Origin: SKVR01 sp037441525
GTDB taxonomy: Bacteria > Bacteroidota > Bacteroidia > Bacteroidales > UBA7960
Assembly (NCBI GenBank): GCA_037441525.1
Contig: JBBISA010000014.1
Span: 3,068 to 67,067, forward strand
Length of the DNA: 64,000 bases
Direction of reading: 5' to 3'
Every line of letters starts with the position of its first letter. The first letter of the stretch is position 1. Below are positions 1 to 8,017 of this stretch, in pieces. Both the position numbers and the translations under genes were made by a program. Below the pieces are notes generated by a model. That model saw only the letters and a program-made list of their open reading frames with translations. It was not told where the DNA came from and ran no database searches.

Positions 1-2327
1 TAGTTCTGAAATTTTTCAGAAAGTTCGGGGTGGAATCGTTTTATATAGAACTGGCCTGTTTCTCCGTCGATAAAAACCGCAGTAACGATTCTTTCGGGGT
101 TGAATCGTTCAATGAGCAAGGGGTTTGCATCGAAATGGGTGGAGAGATCGTACCCGGTTGTGCGAAAAAGTCCGTTGCCAAACAATGAAAGAATCTTATC
201 GTCGGCCTTGTAGGCTCCAATGTATTTGCCGCGTTTATCGGTATTGATGCGCAGCACATTTTCGTCGAACCACAGATTGAGGGCCCCCAATGTAGAAACA
301 CCAAGGTCCTTGAGTACAATTTTGCGAATGTGGTGCTTTGTGAGCATATTTCCTGTGGCGCTGCGCCCTTTTATGGCCAGGTCGCTGAAATCGAAATCGA
401 ACACCGGCTTTTTCAGTTTTGGCTTGTAGCGCAGGTGCACGGTAATTGTTTCGGCTTCGCCATTGGGGTTGGCAGTAAAATAGAGTACCGACGAGCCCTT
501 GGTGCCTCGGGTAAGGCTGTATTCTTTGTCGCGGGTAACCCCCTTCACAAAAAACCGCTTCATGTAGGCCGGGCCGTTGGCTCCGTCCTGGTATATCATG
601 TTATAAATGGTGCGGTCGTCGTTTTTTTCGAACACAGCAATATGTATAATGTCTTTACCCACGAATGATTTATCGGAAACCTTGGTAACCAAACAACTGC
701 CATCGGCCCTGAAAACAATAATGTCGTCGATATCAGAACAATCACAAACATATTCGTCCTTCTTCAGTCCTGTTCCGGCAAAACCATCCTTGCGGTTTAC
801 GTAAAGTTTTTCGTTGGCTACGGCCACCCTGGTGGCTTCAATATTTTCGAATGAGCGGATTTCAGTCTTTCTCTCCTTGCCCTTACCATACTTGTCGCGC
901 AGTTTTTCGAACCAGATTATAGTGTAACCAATAAGGTTTTGCAGATGCTGGTTCACCTTTTCGAGTTTTTCTTCCAATGCCTTTATAATCTCATCGGCTT
1001 TGAAGGCATCGAAACGGGAGATGCGCTTGATCTTGATTTCGGTGAGCTTTATGATGTCGTCGCGGTTTATTTCACGATAGAACAATTTTTTGAAAGGTTC
1101 CAGTCCTTTGTCGATGGTTTCCAGCACCGCTTCCCAGGTTTCGCACTCTTCAATGTCACGGTAAATGCGGTTTTCAATGAATATCTTTTCGAGGCTCGAG
1201 AAGAGTAGTTGTTCGAGAAGCTCATGTTTTTCGATCTCCAGTTCCTGCCTTAAGAGATCAACGGTATTATCGGCAGAAACTTTCAGGATTTCACTGACCC
1301 CCATAAATCGCGGACGACTTCCTTCAATAACACAGCAATTGGGCGAAATGCTCACCTCGCAGTCGGTAAATGCATAAAGGGCATCAATGGCCTGGTCGGG
1401 CGAAATATTGGGTGCCAGGTGCACCAGTATCTCTACGTATCGGGCGGTGTTGTCTTCAATTTTCCTGATCTTGATTTTCCCTTTGTCGTTGGCAGCCAGA
1501 ATGCTGTCGATGAGTGAGCCGGTAGTAGTGCCAAAAGGTATTTCGCTGATTACCAGGGTTTTTTTATCCTGAATACTGATTTTTGCCCTTACCCTTATTT
1601 TACCTCCTCTAATCCCATCGTTGTAGCGCGAAAAGTCTGCTTGTCCGCCGGTAAGGAAGTCAGGATAAATTTCAAATTCTTCGCCCCTGAGGTAAGCAAT
1701 TGATGCATCGATGAGCTCAATAAAGTTATGGGGAAGGATTTTTGATGCCAGTCCCACAGCAATTCCCTCCACACCCTGTGCCAGCAAGAGGGGAAATTTC
1801 ACCGGCAGTGTAACGGGTTCGTTATTGCGGCCATCGTACGAGCTTTTCCATTGAGTTGTTTTAGCATTAAAAACCACTTCAAGGGCAAATTTAGAAAGAC
1901 GCGCCTCTATATAGCGGGCAGCTGCAGCGCTGTCGCCGGTATAAATATTCCCCCAGTTTCCCTGCATATCAATGAGCAATTCCTTCTGGCCCAGCTGCAC
2001 AAGAGCATCGCCTATAGAAGCATCGCCGTGGGGATGATATTTCATGGTATGGCCAATGATATTTGCCACCTTGTTGTATCGGCCATCGTCCATCTCTTTC
2101 ATTGAATGGAGTATGCGCCGCTGCACAGGCTTAAGGCCATCGCGTATCTCGGGTACGGCACGCTCCAGAATTACATACGATGCATAATCCAGGAACCAGT
2201 CCTGGTACATGCCCGAAATTTTGGTCACTGTGCCGCTTTCGGCACCATCCTGCCTTGTTTCGGGATAATCCATTCCGTTTTCCGGATGTTGTTGGTTTTC
2301 AGGGGGTATTTGATTGTTTTCGTCCAT
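1..2327 (-). CDS. parC: DNA topoisomerase IV subunit A (partial, 3' end outside window)
   Basis: Type II topoisomerase A subunit, which cleaves and rejoins DNA to decatenate daughter chromosomes together with a ParE subunit. About 775 codons are visible and the reading frame runs off the window start, so the C-terminus is missing. The N-terminal motif DGLKPVQRRIL is near residue 64, HPHGDASIGDAL near 98, and the catalytic tyrosine lies in AAARYIEARL (about Tyr139). The position matching E. coli GyrA Ser83 is alanine (HPHGDA), while the Asp87 match is kept. I chose the ATG at 2327 because a TACCTTTG promoter element lies about 40 bases upstream. Assignment as ParC rather than GyrA rests on the overall look of this Bacteroidetes type and is less certain than the family. 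Confidence 0.9.
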   Translation of the reverse strand, partial: MDENNQIPPENQQHPENGMDYPETRQDGAESGTVTKISGMYQDWFLDYASYVILERAVPEIRDGLKPVQRRILHSMKEMDDGRYNKVANIIGHTMKYHPHGDASIGDALVQLGQKELLIDMQGNWGNIYTGDSAAAARYIEARLSKFALEVVFNAKTTQWKSSYDGRNNEPVTLPVKFPLLLAQGVEGIAVGLASKILPHNFIELIDASIAYLRGEEFEIYPDFLTGGQADFSRYNDGIRGGKIRVRAKISIQDKKTLVISEIPFGTTTGSLIDSILAANDKGKIKIRKIEDNTARYVEILVHLAPNISPDQAIDALYAFTDCEVSISPNCCVIEGSRPRFMGVSEILKVSADNTVDLLRQELEIEKHELLEQLLFSSLEKIFIENRIYRDIEECETWEAVLETIDKGLEPFKKLFYREINRDDIIKLTEIKIKRISRFDAFKADEIIKALEEKLEKVNQHLQNLIGYTIIWFEKLRDKYGKGKERKTEIRSFENIEATRVAVANEKLYVNRKDGFAGTGLKKDEYVCDCSDIDDIIVFRADGSCLVTKVSDKSFVGKDIIHIAVFEKNDDRTIYNMIYQDGANGPAYMKRFFVKGVTRDKEYSLTRGTKGSSVLYFTANPNGEAETITVHLRYKPKLKKPVFDFDFSDLAIKGRSATGNMLTKHHIRKIVLKDLGVSTLGALNLWFDENVLRINTDKRGKYIGAYKADDKILSLFGNGLFRTTGYDLSTHFDANPLLIERFNPERIVTAVFIDGETGQFYIKRFHPELSEKFQN

Positions 2328-2365
2328 GAATTGATCAGGGAAAGTTGGGTTTTTACAAAATGATG

Positions 2366-2373
2366 CAAAGGTA
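2366..2373 (-). promoter_or_regulatory. Bacteroidetes -7 element (TACCTTTG) for topoisomerase gene
   Basis: On the minus strand the sequence TACCTTTG exactly fits the TAnnTTTG -7 consensus of Bacteroidetes. It lies 39 bases upstream of the ATG at 2327. No good -33 TTTG was found at the usual spacing. Confidence 0.5.
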
Positions 2374-2416
2374 ATGGAATTAATCCTTTCGGAAAGTTTT
2401 AAGCCGCACTAAGATT

Positions 2417-4462
2417 TTAACCATCTTTCAACAACCTGAGCAAAATAACCTCGGCTACCAGAAAAAAAAGTGCCAGCAAAAGGAATAATTTCCACAGATG
2501 ATGGCCACCCTTAAGAAACTCAAGTTTTTTATCGATGGATATTTTTCCGGGCTCGAAAATCTGTACTTGTTTCATATCGGTACCCGATACCATCTTGCCC
2601 AGCTCATCGGGGGTGTAGCAACTCAGCAGCGACTCACGGCGATCATAATTATAGGCAACAAAACGCAGGGTATCCTGCCCTGCCAGCAGGGCATAATGGC
2701 CGTGGCGCGAAACCTGACCATGAAGTATGATATTTACCTGGTTATGAAGAGTTCTCGATTCGGGAATTATATCGGTCTGGCTGTCGGTGATCCTGAATAA
2801 TACCCCTGCACCGGGCTGGTAGTTGCGAATGGTGATCAGCTCATCCTGACTGATGGTGTAGAACAGGGGGTAGTAAGCCGAACTTTGAAGTACCGCATTG
2901 TAAATTGTTGGAACAAATATAGGATTGAGGGTAAAATTGCTGAATTCAGCGCTGGCCGGAACAGCTGAAAGATAAACCAACCCCTGACCCGATGGGGTAA
3001 CTGAGAAAAAGGTGTTGCCATTCTGCAATCGCATAATTACCTGTTCTACAGAAGCACTTCGGCGTTCGAAAGCATAATGCTGCTCAGTGGCCGGCAGGTC
3101 AATATTTTCGGGCAACCGGCTGAAAACTCCGCTGTACAAGGGGTGTTCGTAGTTAAACCATATAACACGCGAATCGGTAGTGTCTATTTTACTTACTGCC
3201 GAAACATTGAGCCCTAAAAGGAGGTTATTGTAGGCATTCAGATTGGCATTGGCAGGAGGAAATACCATAAGACTGCCTCCTTGCTGCACATAACGCACCA
3301 ATTCGAGGGCAAGGCCTGCCCCTGGACTCTCAACCCCGGCGAGGATAACCATGTTTTGTGCTGAAAATGCAGAATAATCGACCGATAAAACCTGCATGTT
3401 CCTTAATATGAAGGTAGTATCGCCACCAAGGAGGGCATTGAGGTATCGGTTGCCACCTGTGGGACATATAACCAAAACCGGAATATTTTTACTTGTATTG
3501 AAGCTAAAATAGCAGCGGTCATCAAAGGTTACGGGATGGTCGGTAATTTCAATAATACCCCGCTGATGTGTTTCGTTGCTGATGGTAAAGTTAAATGTGA
3601 TGCTGGTTTGTGCGTTGGGTTTTATATCATAGGTGGCCACAGCACGTTGGGCATTGTTGATGAGCAGTCTGGCTGGTTGATTTTCGAAATTCTGGTCGGA
3701 GTCGTTGCGAATGCGGGCATGCACCTGAATCATCCGTCCGGGAATCCGAACCGGGTTGTCTATCCATACTGAATCCACAAAAAGATTTATATTCCGGGCA
3801 GCCTGGTAGGGCAACAGAAGATAATCGATGAGCGAATCGGGGGTGAAGTTGTCGGTTTTATGGATGTTTTTCTGAAAATCGCTCAGCAGGAAAGCCCATT
3901 TGTGTTGGCTGGCAGGTTGTGAGTTGAGCAGTTCGGTTTGTCGTTTCATTATTTCTCCTGTTTCTCTAACCGCCGGGCTAAAGTCAACTTCGCCCACCAG
4001 ATCAAGAAATTCATCCCTGTTCAGGAAGCGCTGGTGGCGGGCTTCAAAGTCGTTGGTTAGCAACTGAAACTGGTCCACAGGGCCGAAGGATGCAGCAATT
4101 TCGCGCGCTCCCTGGCGGGCTTGCTCCAGCAATGGGATGGTTGAAGAGCCAGCCTCCATACTATAAGAGTTATCAATAAAAATGCTAATCACATTGCCCC
4201 CGGCCAGTAAATCGTTGCCACTGCGGGGTATATAGGGCCGCGCAAAAGCCAGCACCAGCGATACAATGGCAAGAATACGCGCCAACAAAACCAGTAAATG
4301 GCGAAGGCGCGACTGTTTGCGTGACTCGTCGGTGAGTTGCTCAAGAAACGTAATATTGGGGAAATATACCTTTTTGAACCGCCGGAACTGAAACAGGTGA
4401 ATTATTACCGGAATGGCAATTGCTGCAAGGGCAAACAAAAATCCGGGAAACAAAAAACTCAT
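2417..4462 (-). CDS. BatA-like VWA-domain membrane protein
   Basis: A 681-residue protein that starts with the BatA-type N-terminal double membrane segment (LFPGFLFALAAIAIPVIIHL, then FRRFKKVYFPNITFLEQL), has a second hydrophobic segment near residues 58-75, and continues into a von Willebrand A-like domain with the metal-site motif DNSYS. The middle is a long extracytoplasmic region and the protein ends in one membrane helix (about 660-676) and a short tail. Bacteroidetes genomes carry several such proteins near MoxR/Bat genes, but no MoxR ATPase is visible here. Function is not established; a structural or stress-related envelope role is inference. It has its own probable promoter at 4515-4522 and may precede the topoisomerase gene in one transcript (89-bp gap, with another promoter inside). 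Confidence 0.75.
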   Translation of the reverse strand: MSFLFPGFLFALAAIAIPVIIHLFQFRRFKKVYFPNITFLEQLTDESRKQSRLRHLLVLLARILAIVSLVLAFARPYIPRSGNDLLAGGNVISIFIDNSYSMEAGSSTIPLLEQARQGAREIAASFGPVDQFQLLTNDFEARHQRFLNRDEFLDLVGEVDFSPAVRETGEIMKRQTELLNSQPASQHKWAFLLSDFQKNIHKTDNFTPDSLIDYLLLPYQAARNINLFVDSVWIDNPVRIPGRMIQVHARIRNDSDQNFENQPARLLINNAQRAVATYDIKPNAQTSITFNFTISNETHQRGIIEITDHPVTFDDRCYFSFNTSKNIPVLVICPTGGNRYLNALLGGDTTFILRNMQVLSVDYSAFSAQNMVILAGVESPGAGLALELVRYVQQGGSLMVFPPANANLNAYNNLLLGLNVSAVSKIDTTDSRVIWFNYEHPLYSGVFSRLPENIDLPATEQHYAFERRSASVEQVIMRLQNGNTFFSVTPSGQGLVYLSAVPASAEFSNFTLNPIFVPTIYNAVLQSSAYYPLFYTISQDELITIRNYQPGAGVLFRITDSQTDIIPESRTLHNQVNIILHGQVSRHGHYALLAGQDTLRFVAYNYDRRESLLSCYTPDELGKMVSGTDMKQVQIFEPGKISIDKKLEFLKGGHHLWKLFLLLALFFLVAEVILLRLLKDG

Positions 4463-4514
4463 ACTTATCGCGTAATAAAGGAAAAAGAAGTACCCTCATA
4501 TTTTTCAGGCCCCG

Positions 4515-4522
4515 CAAATTTA
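4515..4522 (-). promoter_or_regulatory. -7 element (TAAATTTG) for BatA-like gene
   Basis: Minus-strand TAAATTTG matches TAnnTTTG and lies about 53 bases upstream of the ATG at 4462. No -33 element was recognised. Confidence 0.4.
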
Positions 4523-4588
4523 AACTTTCTTGTCTATTGGGCGGTCGCTTAAATAGTTGTTATTAGTTAATAAAAATCAGGGATGATA

Positions 4589-4690
4589 GATTTTCGGATT
4601 GTTGATTAACGGGGGTCAGGTTTCGGGTCTCGGGTTTCAGGTATCGTGTCTCTGCTTTTTACGAAACCGGGTCTTTTGTTCGAATGCCAC
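4589..4690 (+). repeat. 15-bp iteron plus degenerate GGTTTCGGGT heptads
   Basis: Begins with one to two units of a 15-bp motif (GATTTTCGGATTGTT, then GATTAACGG), followed by short degenerate direct repeats of the type GGTTTCGGGTCTCGGGTTTC. The same modules in the same order occur at about 21364-21480 and, inverted, at 37740-37870. It directly precedes the palindromic block at 4691-4818. Confidence 0.7.
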
Positions 4691-4818
4691 AACCCCGCAG
4701 CGGTGAAATCATTATAGCCCCGGGTGCCAACCCGGGGTTTGTGGTAAATATTAAATAGAAAATGCGCTGCGGACAAAAGACAATACAATGTGCCGGAGTC
4801 CATGGTCAGCGCAATGGC
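4691..4818 (+). repeat. Dispersed palindromic block, copy A
   Basis: One of three copies in the window of a ~110-140 bp block. Order: AACCCCG...GGTGAAAT, the near-perfect palindrome CCCCGGGTGCCAACCCGGGG, then a TGCGCTGCG-GACAAAAG module, and finally CAGCGCAATGGC. Copy B is at 21497-21607 and copy C, inverted, at 37551-37690. This copy supplies the last codons and stop of the overlapping beta-helix remnant. No open reading frame of its own looks real. Confidence 0.8.
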
Positions 4819-5221
4819 TTAAATCATGGCCGAAAATAATTGTTGAGTTGGTTACCGTAAGGTGTGCACCTGGGTTAATGGTTAAAGTATTAACAAGGAA
4901 AATTGTATTATTCCAGGTTACAGTACCTGTAATTTCTGTAGTTTGGGGTACGCGAAAAAGATGTGGCGGTAGAAAACCAAGTCCTATTTTGTAGCCAGGA
5001 TTTAAAACTATATTCGCCATTCCTTTATCGGTTGCAATAATTGCCCCGTTTGAAATACACAAAACGCCACCGATGTTAACAATCAGTTTTCCATCACCTT
5101 TGATAATAAGGGTAGCACAAGGTTGAATCTTTAAAGTATCACCGGCATTAATCACAAGGTTTGCCTTATGGCCTATTTCGAACCTGCTGCTTGTTTTCAG
5201 GAGTAGTGTAGATTTGCTCAT
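4751..5221 (-). pseudogene. Beta-helix protein remnant truncated by repeat
   Basis: A 156-codon frame whose first ~133 residues have the rhythm of a parallel beta-helix or passenger domain (LVINAGDTLKI, LIIKGDGKLIV, LTINPGAHLTVTNSTIIFG), as seen in large exported Bacteroidetes surface proteins. There is no signal peptide, and the final ~23 residues are encoded by dispersed repeat copy A. Both ends therefore look lost. I read it as an internal fragment of a formerly larger secreted protein gene, not as a working 156-residue protein. Which family it came from cannot be told. Confidence 0.6.
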
Positions 5222-5743
5222 CGTAGTTATTTTTATTTTAGCGATTCAAATCTACGAAAAGGGAAGGGAGGTTTAATTACCTTCTTTCTCTATTTATTTT
5301 ATCGGACAATAGTGAAAATAAATATTAGTTTCTTCATAATTTTTAGATTTTAGTTTTTTCGGAATGAATAGATTGTTGCAGGCTGTTGTAACATTTACAA
5401 TTGTGGTAGCCTGTTGTAGGTGTCCCCTTTGGCAGGGGGGGAGGTGCGTTTGGCAGGGATAAACAAGAAAAGTCTTGACATAGCTCGTTTGTCTGTATGT
5501 TTTTGGGTGCCGGTTTTGCATTTATGGTACCATGATGCATTGAAAAATTAGTGAGTACTGTGCTTTTGATGTGTTGCCTTCTTATTTGCAAAAACCGCAT
5601 TTTTTGCCGGTGAATCAATAACCCGTCCCCGTGGGCAAAATGTATAACTATATTGAAGAACTACAATATTCAAATATAAATTAATTTTATTGTATATGTA
5701 TTTTTTTACTGTTAAATTTTAAGGAACTTGGGGGCTTGTTTAG
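5222..5743. other. Intergenic region without recognised gene
   Basis: AT-rich sequence between the beta-helix remnant and the iteron at 5744. A G-rich stretch with TTTGGCAGGG repeated twice lies around 5429-5458. Short frames on the minus strand here show no domain features and are taken as chance. Confidence 0.5.
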
Positions 5744-5804
5744 TGTTGATTAACTGATGGTTGATTTTCGGATTATCGGATTGTTGATTATCGGATTGTT
5801 GATA
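5744..5804 (+). repeat. 15-bp iteron array
   Basis: Units of about 15 bp related to GATTTTCGGATTGTT, for example GATTTTCGGATTATC, GGATTGTTGATTATC and GGATTGTTGATAATA. Here the array is not followed by the palindromic block found at other loci. Confidence 0.75.
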
Positions 5805-5952
5805 ATACCTGAATAGTATTAACCGTTTTTTGAATTGTTTCTGAATTTGCAGAATTCCGCACAAAGTTGATTCAGAATCACCAGGAAGAATGTGAACTTT
5901 CAGGGCATTCCGTGCAGATTCATCATCAATTCTTCCATGTCCCCGAAAGCTG

Positions 5953-5960
5953 TTACCTTT
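5953..5960 (+). promoter_or_regulatory. -7 element (TACCTTTG) for DEAD-box gene
   Basis: An exact TAnnTTTG element 16 bases upstream of the ATG at 5976. It implies a very short leader with the A-rich run GCCAAAAAAAATTAT just before the start. In-frame ATGs farther upstream (5892, 5937) would lie before this promoter. Confidence 0.5.
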
Positions 5961-5975
5961 GCCAAAAAAAATTAT

Positions 5976-7295
5976 ATGGCAGGTTTTCATGATCTGAATC
6001 TTACTACACCCTTGCTCAATGCCCTGGTCGATATGGGTTTTGACACTCCGACCGCTATTCAGGAAAAGGCATTTCCAGTGATTATGTCGGGTCGCGATGT
6101 GGTAGGTATAGCCCAAACCGGCACCGGTAAAACTCTCGCTTACCTTTTACCCTTACTGCGGCAACTCAAGTACTCAGAACAAAAACATCCCAGGATACTT
6201 ATTATGGTTCCCACCCGCGAACTGGTTATGCAGGTGGTAGAGGAGGCCACCCGCCTGTCTGCATATATGAATTTAAGGATCGATGGGGTTTATGGCGGCA
6301 CCAACATCAATACCCAGAGCGAAAGGATTTACCAGGGACTCGATTTGCTGGTGGCTACTCCCGGCCGACTGTTCGATCTGGCTATGCGGGGCACCCTCCG
6401 GCTCAAATCTATTCAGAAACTGGTTATCGATGAAGTGGATGAGATGCTCAACCAGGGGTTCAGGCCGCAGTTAATGAGCATTCTCGAACTATTGCCCGAA
6501 AAGCGCCAGAATCTTATGTTTTCGGCTACCCTAGCCGATGATGTGGAGGAGATCATCAGGAACTTCTTTGTTGATCCTTACTGGATTGATATTCAATACC
6601 GCGGAACCCCCATAAGCCGAATCGGCCAGAAACTTTACAGGGTGCCCAATTTCGCCACCCGCTTTAACCTGCTGAGCATGTTGCTCGAAGATGATGAAGT
6701 ATTCGATAAGGTTCTGGTATTTACCCCAAGCCGCAAAATGGCCGATAAGGTTTTTAACAAGCTTACCCCGAAATATGGCAGCCAGCTGGGAGTTATCCAC
6801 TCCAATAAAAGCCAGAACCAGCGCTTCAACACCCTAGATTCTTTCAGAGATGGTGAGATCAGGATACTTATTTCAACAGACCTTGTGGCAAGGGGGGTGG
6901 ATATTTTCGAGGTGAGCCACGTTATTAATTTCGGATTACCAGATACCCCGGGTGCTTACATTCACCGTATTGGCCGCACCGGGAGGGTAGATCGCACCGG
7001 GCAGGCAATTTCAATTATTACCGCTGTGGAAGAACCCATGCTTGCAGCCATTGAAGAATACATGCAACGCCATATCCCTGAAATATCGCTGCCCGATAAC
7101 CTGGTGGTAAGTCCGGCAGATGACTGGGATGAGGAGCTTACATCGCTAGCTGGCGACAAACCTTATCTCAAACCTGTGAAAAAACTCAAGGGTGGGGGAG
7201 CTTTTCATGAAAAATCAGAGAAAAACAAAAAGGTAAATATGGGTGGGCCCACCAAGAAAAAGCGGGTGGAAGCTGCACGCAAGAAAAGAAAATAA
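5976..7295 (+). CDS. DEAD-box RNA helicase
   Basis: ATP-dependent RNA helicase of about 439 residues, expected to act on structured RNA in ribosome assembly or mRNA turnover. Motifs in order: Q motif (TPTAIQ), Walker A AQTGTGKT, motif Ia PTRELV, motif II IDEVDE, motif III SAT (MFSATL), motif V ARGVDIF and motif VI HRIGRTGR. Motif II is DEVD rather than the usual DEAD. The C-terminal tail is strongly basic (ending KKKRVEAARKKRK), typical of RNA-binding extensions. I prefer the start at 5976 over the longer frame from 5892 because family homology begins at MAGFHDLNLTTPLLNAL and a promoter lies between the two starts. It stands alone as a unit. Confidence 0.93.
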   Translation: MAGFHDLNLTTPLLNALVDMGFDTPTAIQEKAFPVIMSGRDVVGIAQTGTGKTLAYLLPLLRQLKYSEQKHPRILIMVPTRELVMQVVEEATRLSAYMNLRIDGVYGGTNINTQSERIYQGLDLLVATPGRLFDLAMRGTLRLKSIQKLVIDEVDEMLNQGFRPQLMSILELLPEKRQNLMFSATLADDVEEIIRNFFVDPYWIDIQYRGTPISRIGQKLYRVPNFATRFNLLSMLLEDDEVFDKVLVFTPSRKMADKVFNKLTPKYGSQLGVIHSNKSQNQRFNTLDSFRDGEIRILISTDLVARGVDIFEVSHVINFGLPDTPGAYIHRIGRTGRVDRTGQAISIITAVEEPMLAAIEEYMQRHIPEISLPDNLVVSPADDWDEELTSLAGDKPYLKPVKKLKGGGAFHEKSEKNKKVNMGGPTKKKRVEAARKKRK

Positions 7296-7332
7296 TTCCT
7301 AAAAATGGCTTCAAATCGGGTACATTTACCCA

Positions 7333-7363
7333 TTGTCTTTTTGGACGAAAGCATCTATTTTTG
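7333..7363 (+). promoter_or_regulatory. Promoter, TTG-N20-TATTTTTG
   Basis: TTG at 7333-7335 and TATTTTTG at 7356-7363, spaced 20 bases apart, match the Bacteroidetes -33/-7 layout. The downstream ATG is at 7400. Confidence 0.45.
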
Positions 7364-7399
7364 TTTTTCGTTACTTTTTGCCAGTTCTGATTTTAACCC

Positions 7400-7723
7400 A
7401 TGAAACGCATCAAAACAATTTTCCTTTTCTTATCAACATTGCTGATGTGCCTTCATTTGCTGGCTTCGGTAAGCTTGGATGGGGGGATTGATCATGGTTT
7501 TGGAACAGAAAAACCTTCCCCTGAAAAACCGGCAACCAACGTTTCCCAATCCGACACCCTTTCTCCGGAACAAAATCTCCTTCGCCGTCTCGAAGACCCC
7601 ACTTTCGACATAAGGATCAACAACACCCCCATGCCCCCCTGGCACGACATTAAAAGTACCTACCCCCGACGCACAATTCCAAGCTTTAACCTTGCGGATA
7701 TCAGGGAGATAGATATTGCGTAA
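7400..7723 (+). CDS. Small secreted protein of unknown function
   Basis: 107 residues with a clear signal peptide (MKRIKTIFLFLSTLLMCLHL, cleavage probably after the LLAS segment). The mature part is short, polar and proline-rich (TEKPSPEKPA, NNTPMPPWHD) with no domain I recognise. A promoter-like sequence lies just upstream, and coding-like codon use suggests it is a real gene. It is separated from both neighbours by more than 100 bases. Function unknown. Confidence 0.55.
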   Translation: MKRIKTIFLFLSTLLMCLHLLASVSLDGGIDHGFGTEKPSPEKPATNVSQSDTLSPEQNLLRRLEDPTFDIRINNTPMPPWHDIKSTYPRRTIPSFNLADIREIDIA

Positions 7724-7760
7724 TTGCTCCATATTATTATGAATTTTACAGGCATTAAAG

Positions 7761-7871
7761 TATTAACAGGTATCCTGATCGATTGCCGTCAGTTGTTATT
7801 TGACCAGAAATCTTAGCAATAATAATGTATTGAACAGGCACCGTTATCTATTGCCATCAGTTTTAACTGAC
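7761..7871. repeat. Imperfect 44-bp direct duplication with hairpin
   Basis: Two 44-bp units (7761-7804 and 7828-7871) share TATT(G)AACAGG, a TATTGCC/GATTGCC core, and TCAGTT...TGAC. The second unit holds a hairpin (GCCATCAGT / ACTGACGG, 7853-7873). They fill the gap between the small secreted gene and the peptidase gene. The strand cannot be assigned. Confidence 0.6.
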
Positions 7872-8017
7872 GGTTAGTTAATAATTTCTATTCCCTTAGT
7901 ACATTAGTCCCATTGCACCCACATAATATCCAGTGTTTTTTTGCACCTTTGCATAACAAAAGCAGGGCTTTGGTGTTGAGAAGCCTGTATTTTTTCCTGT
8001 TATACCCCAATTAATCC

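Noticed and set aside
5744..5804. Iterons as a plasmid or replication origin
   Set aside because: The same units recur at gene ends across 33 kb with no initiator gene or DnaA boxes.
5892..5975. N-terminal extension of the DEAD-box protein
   Set aside because: The promoter element lies inside it and the extra residues show no family similarity.
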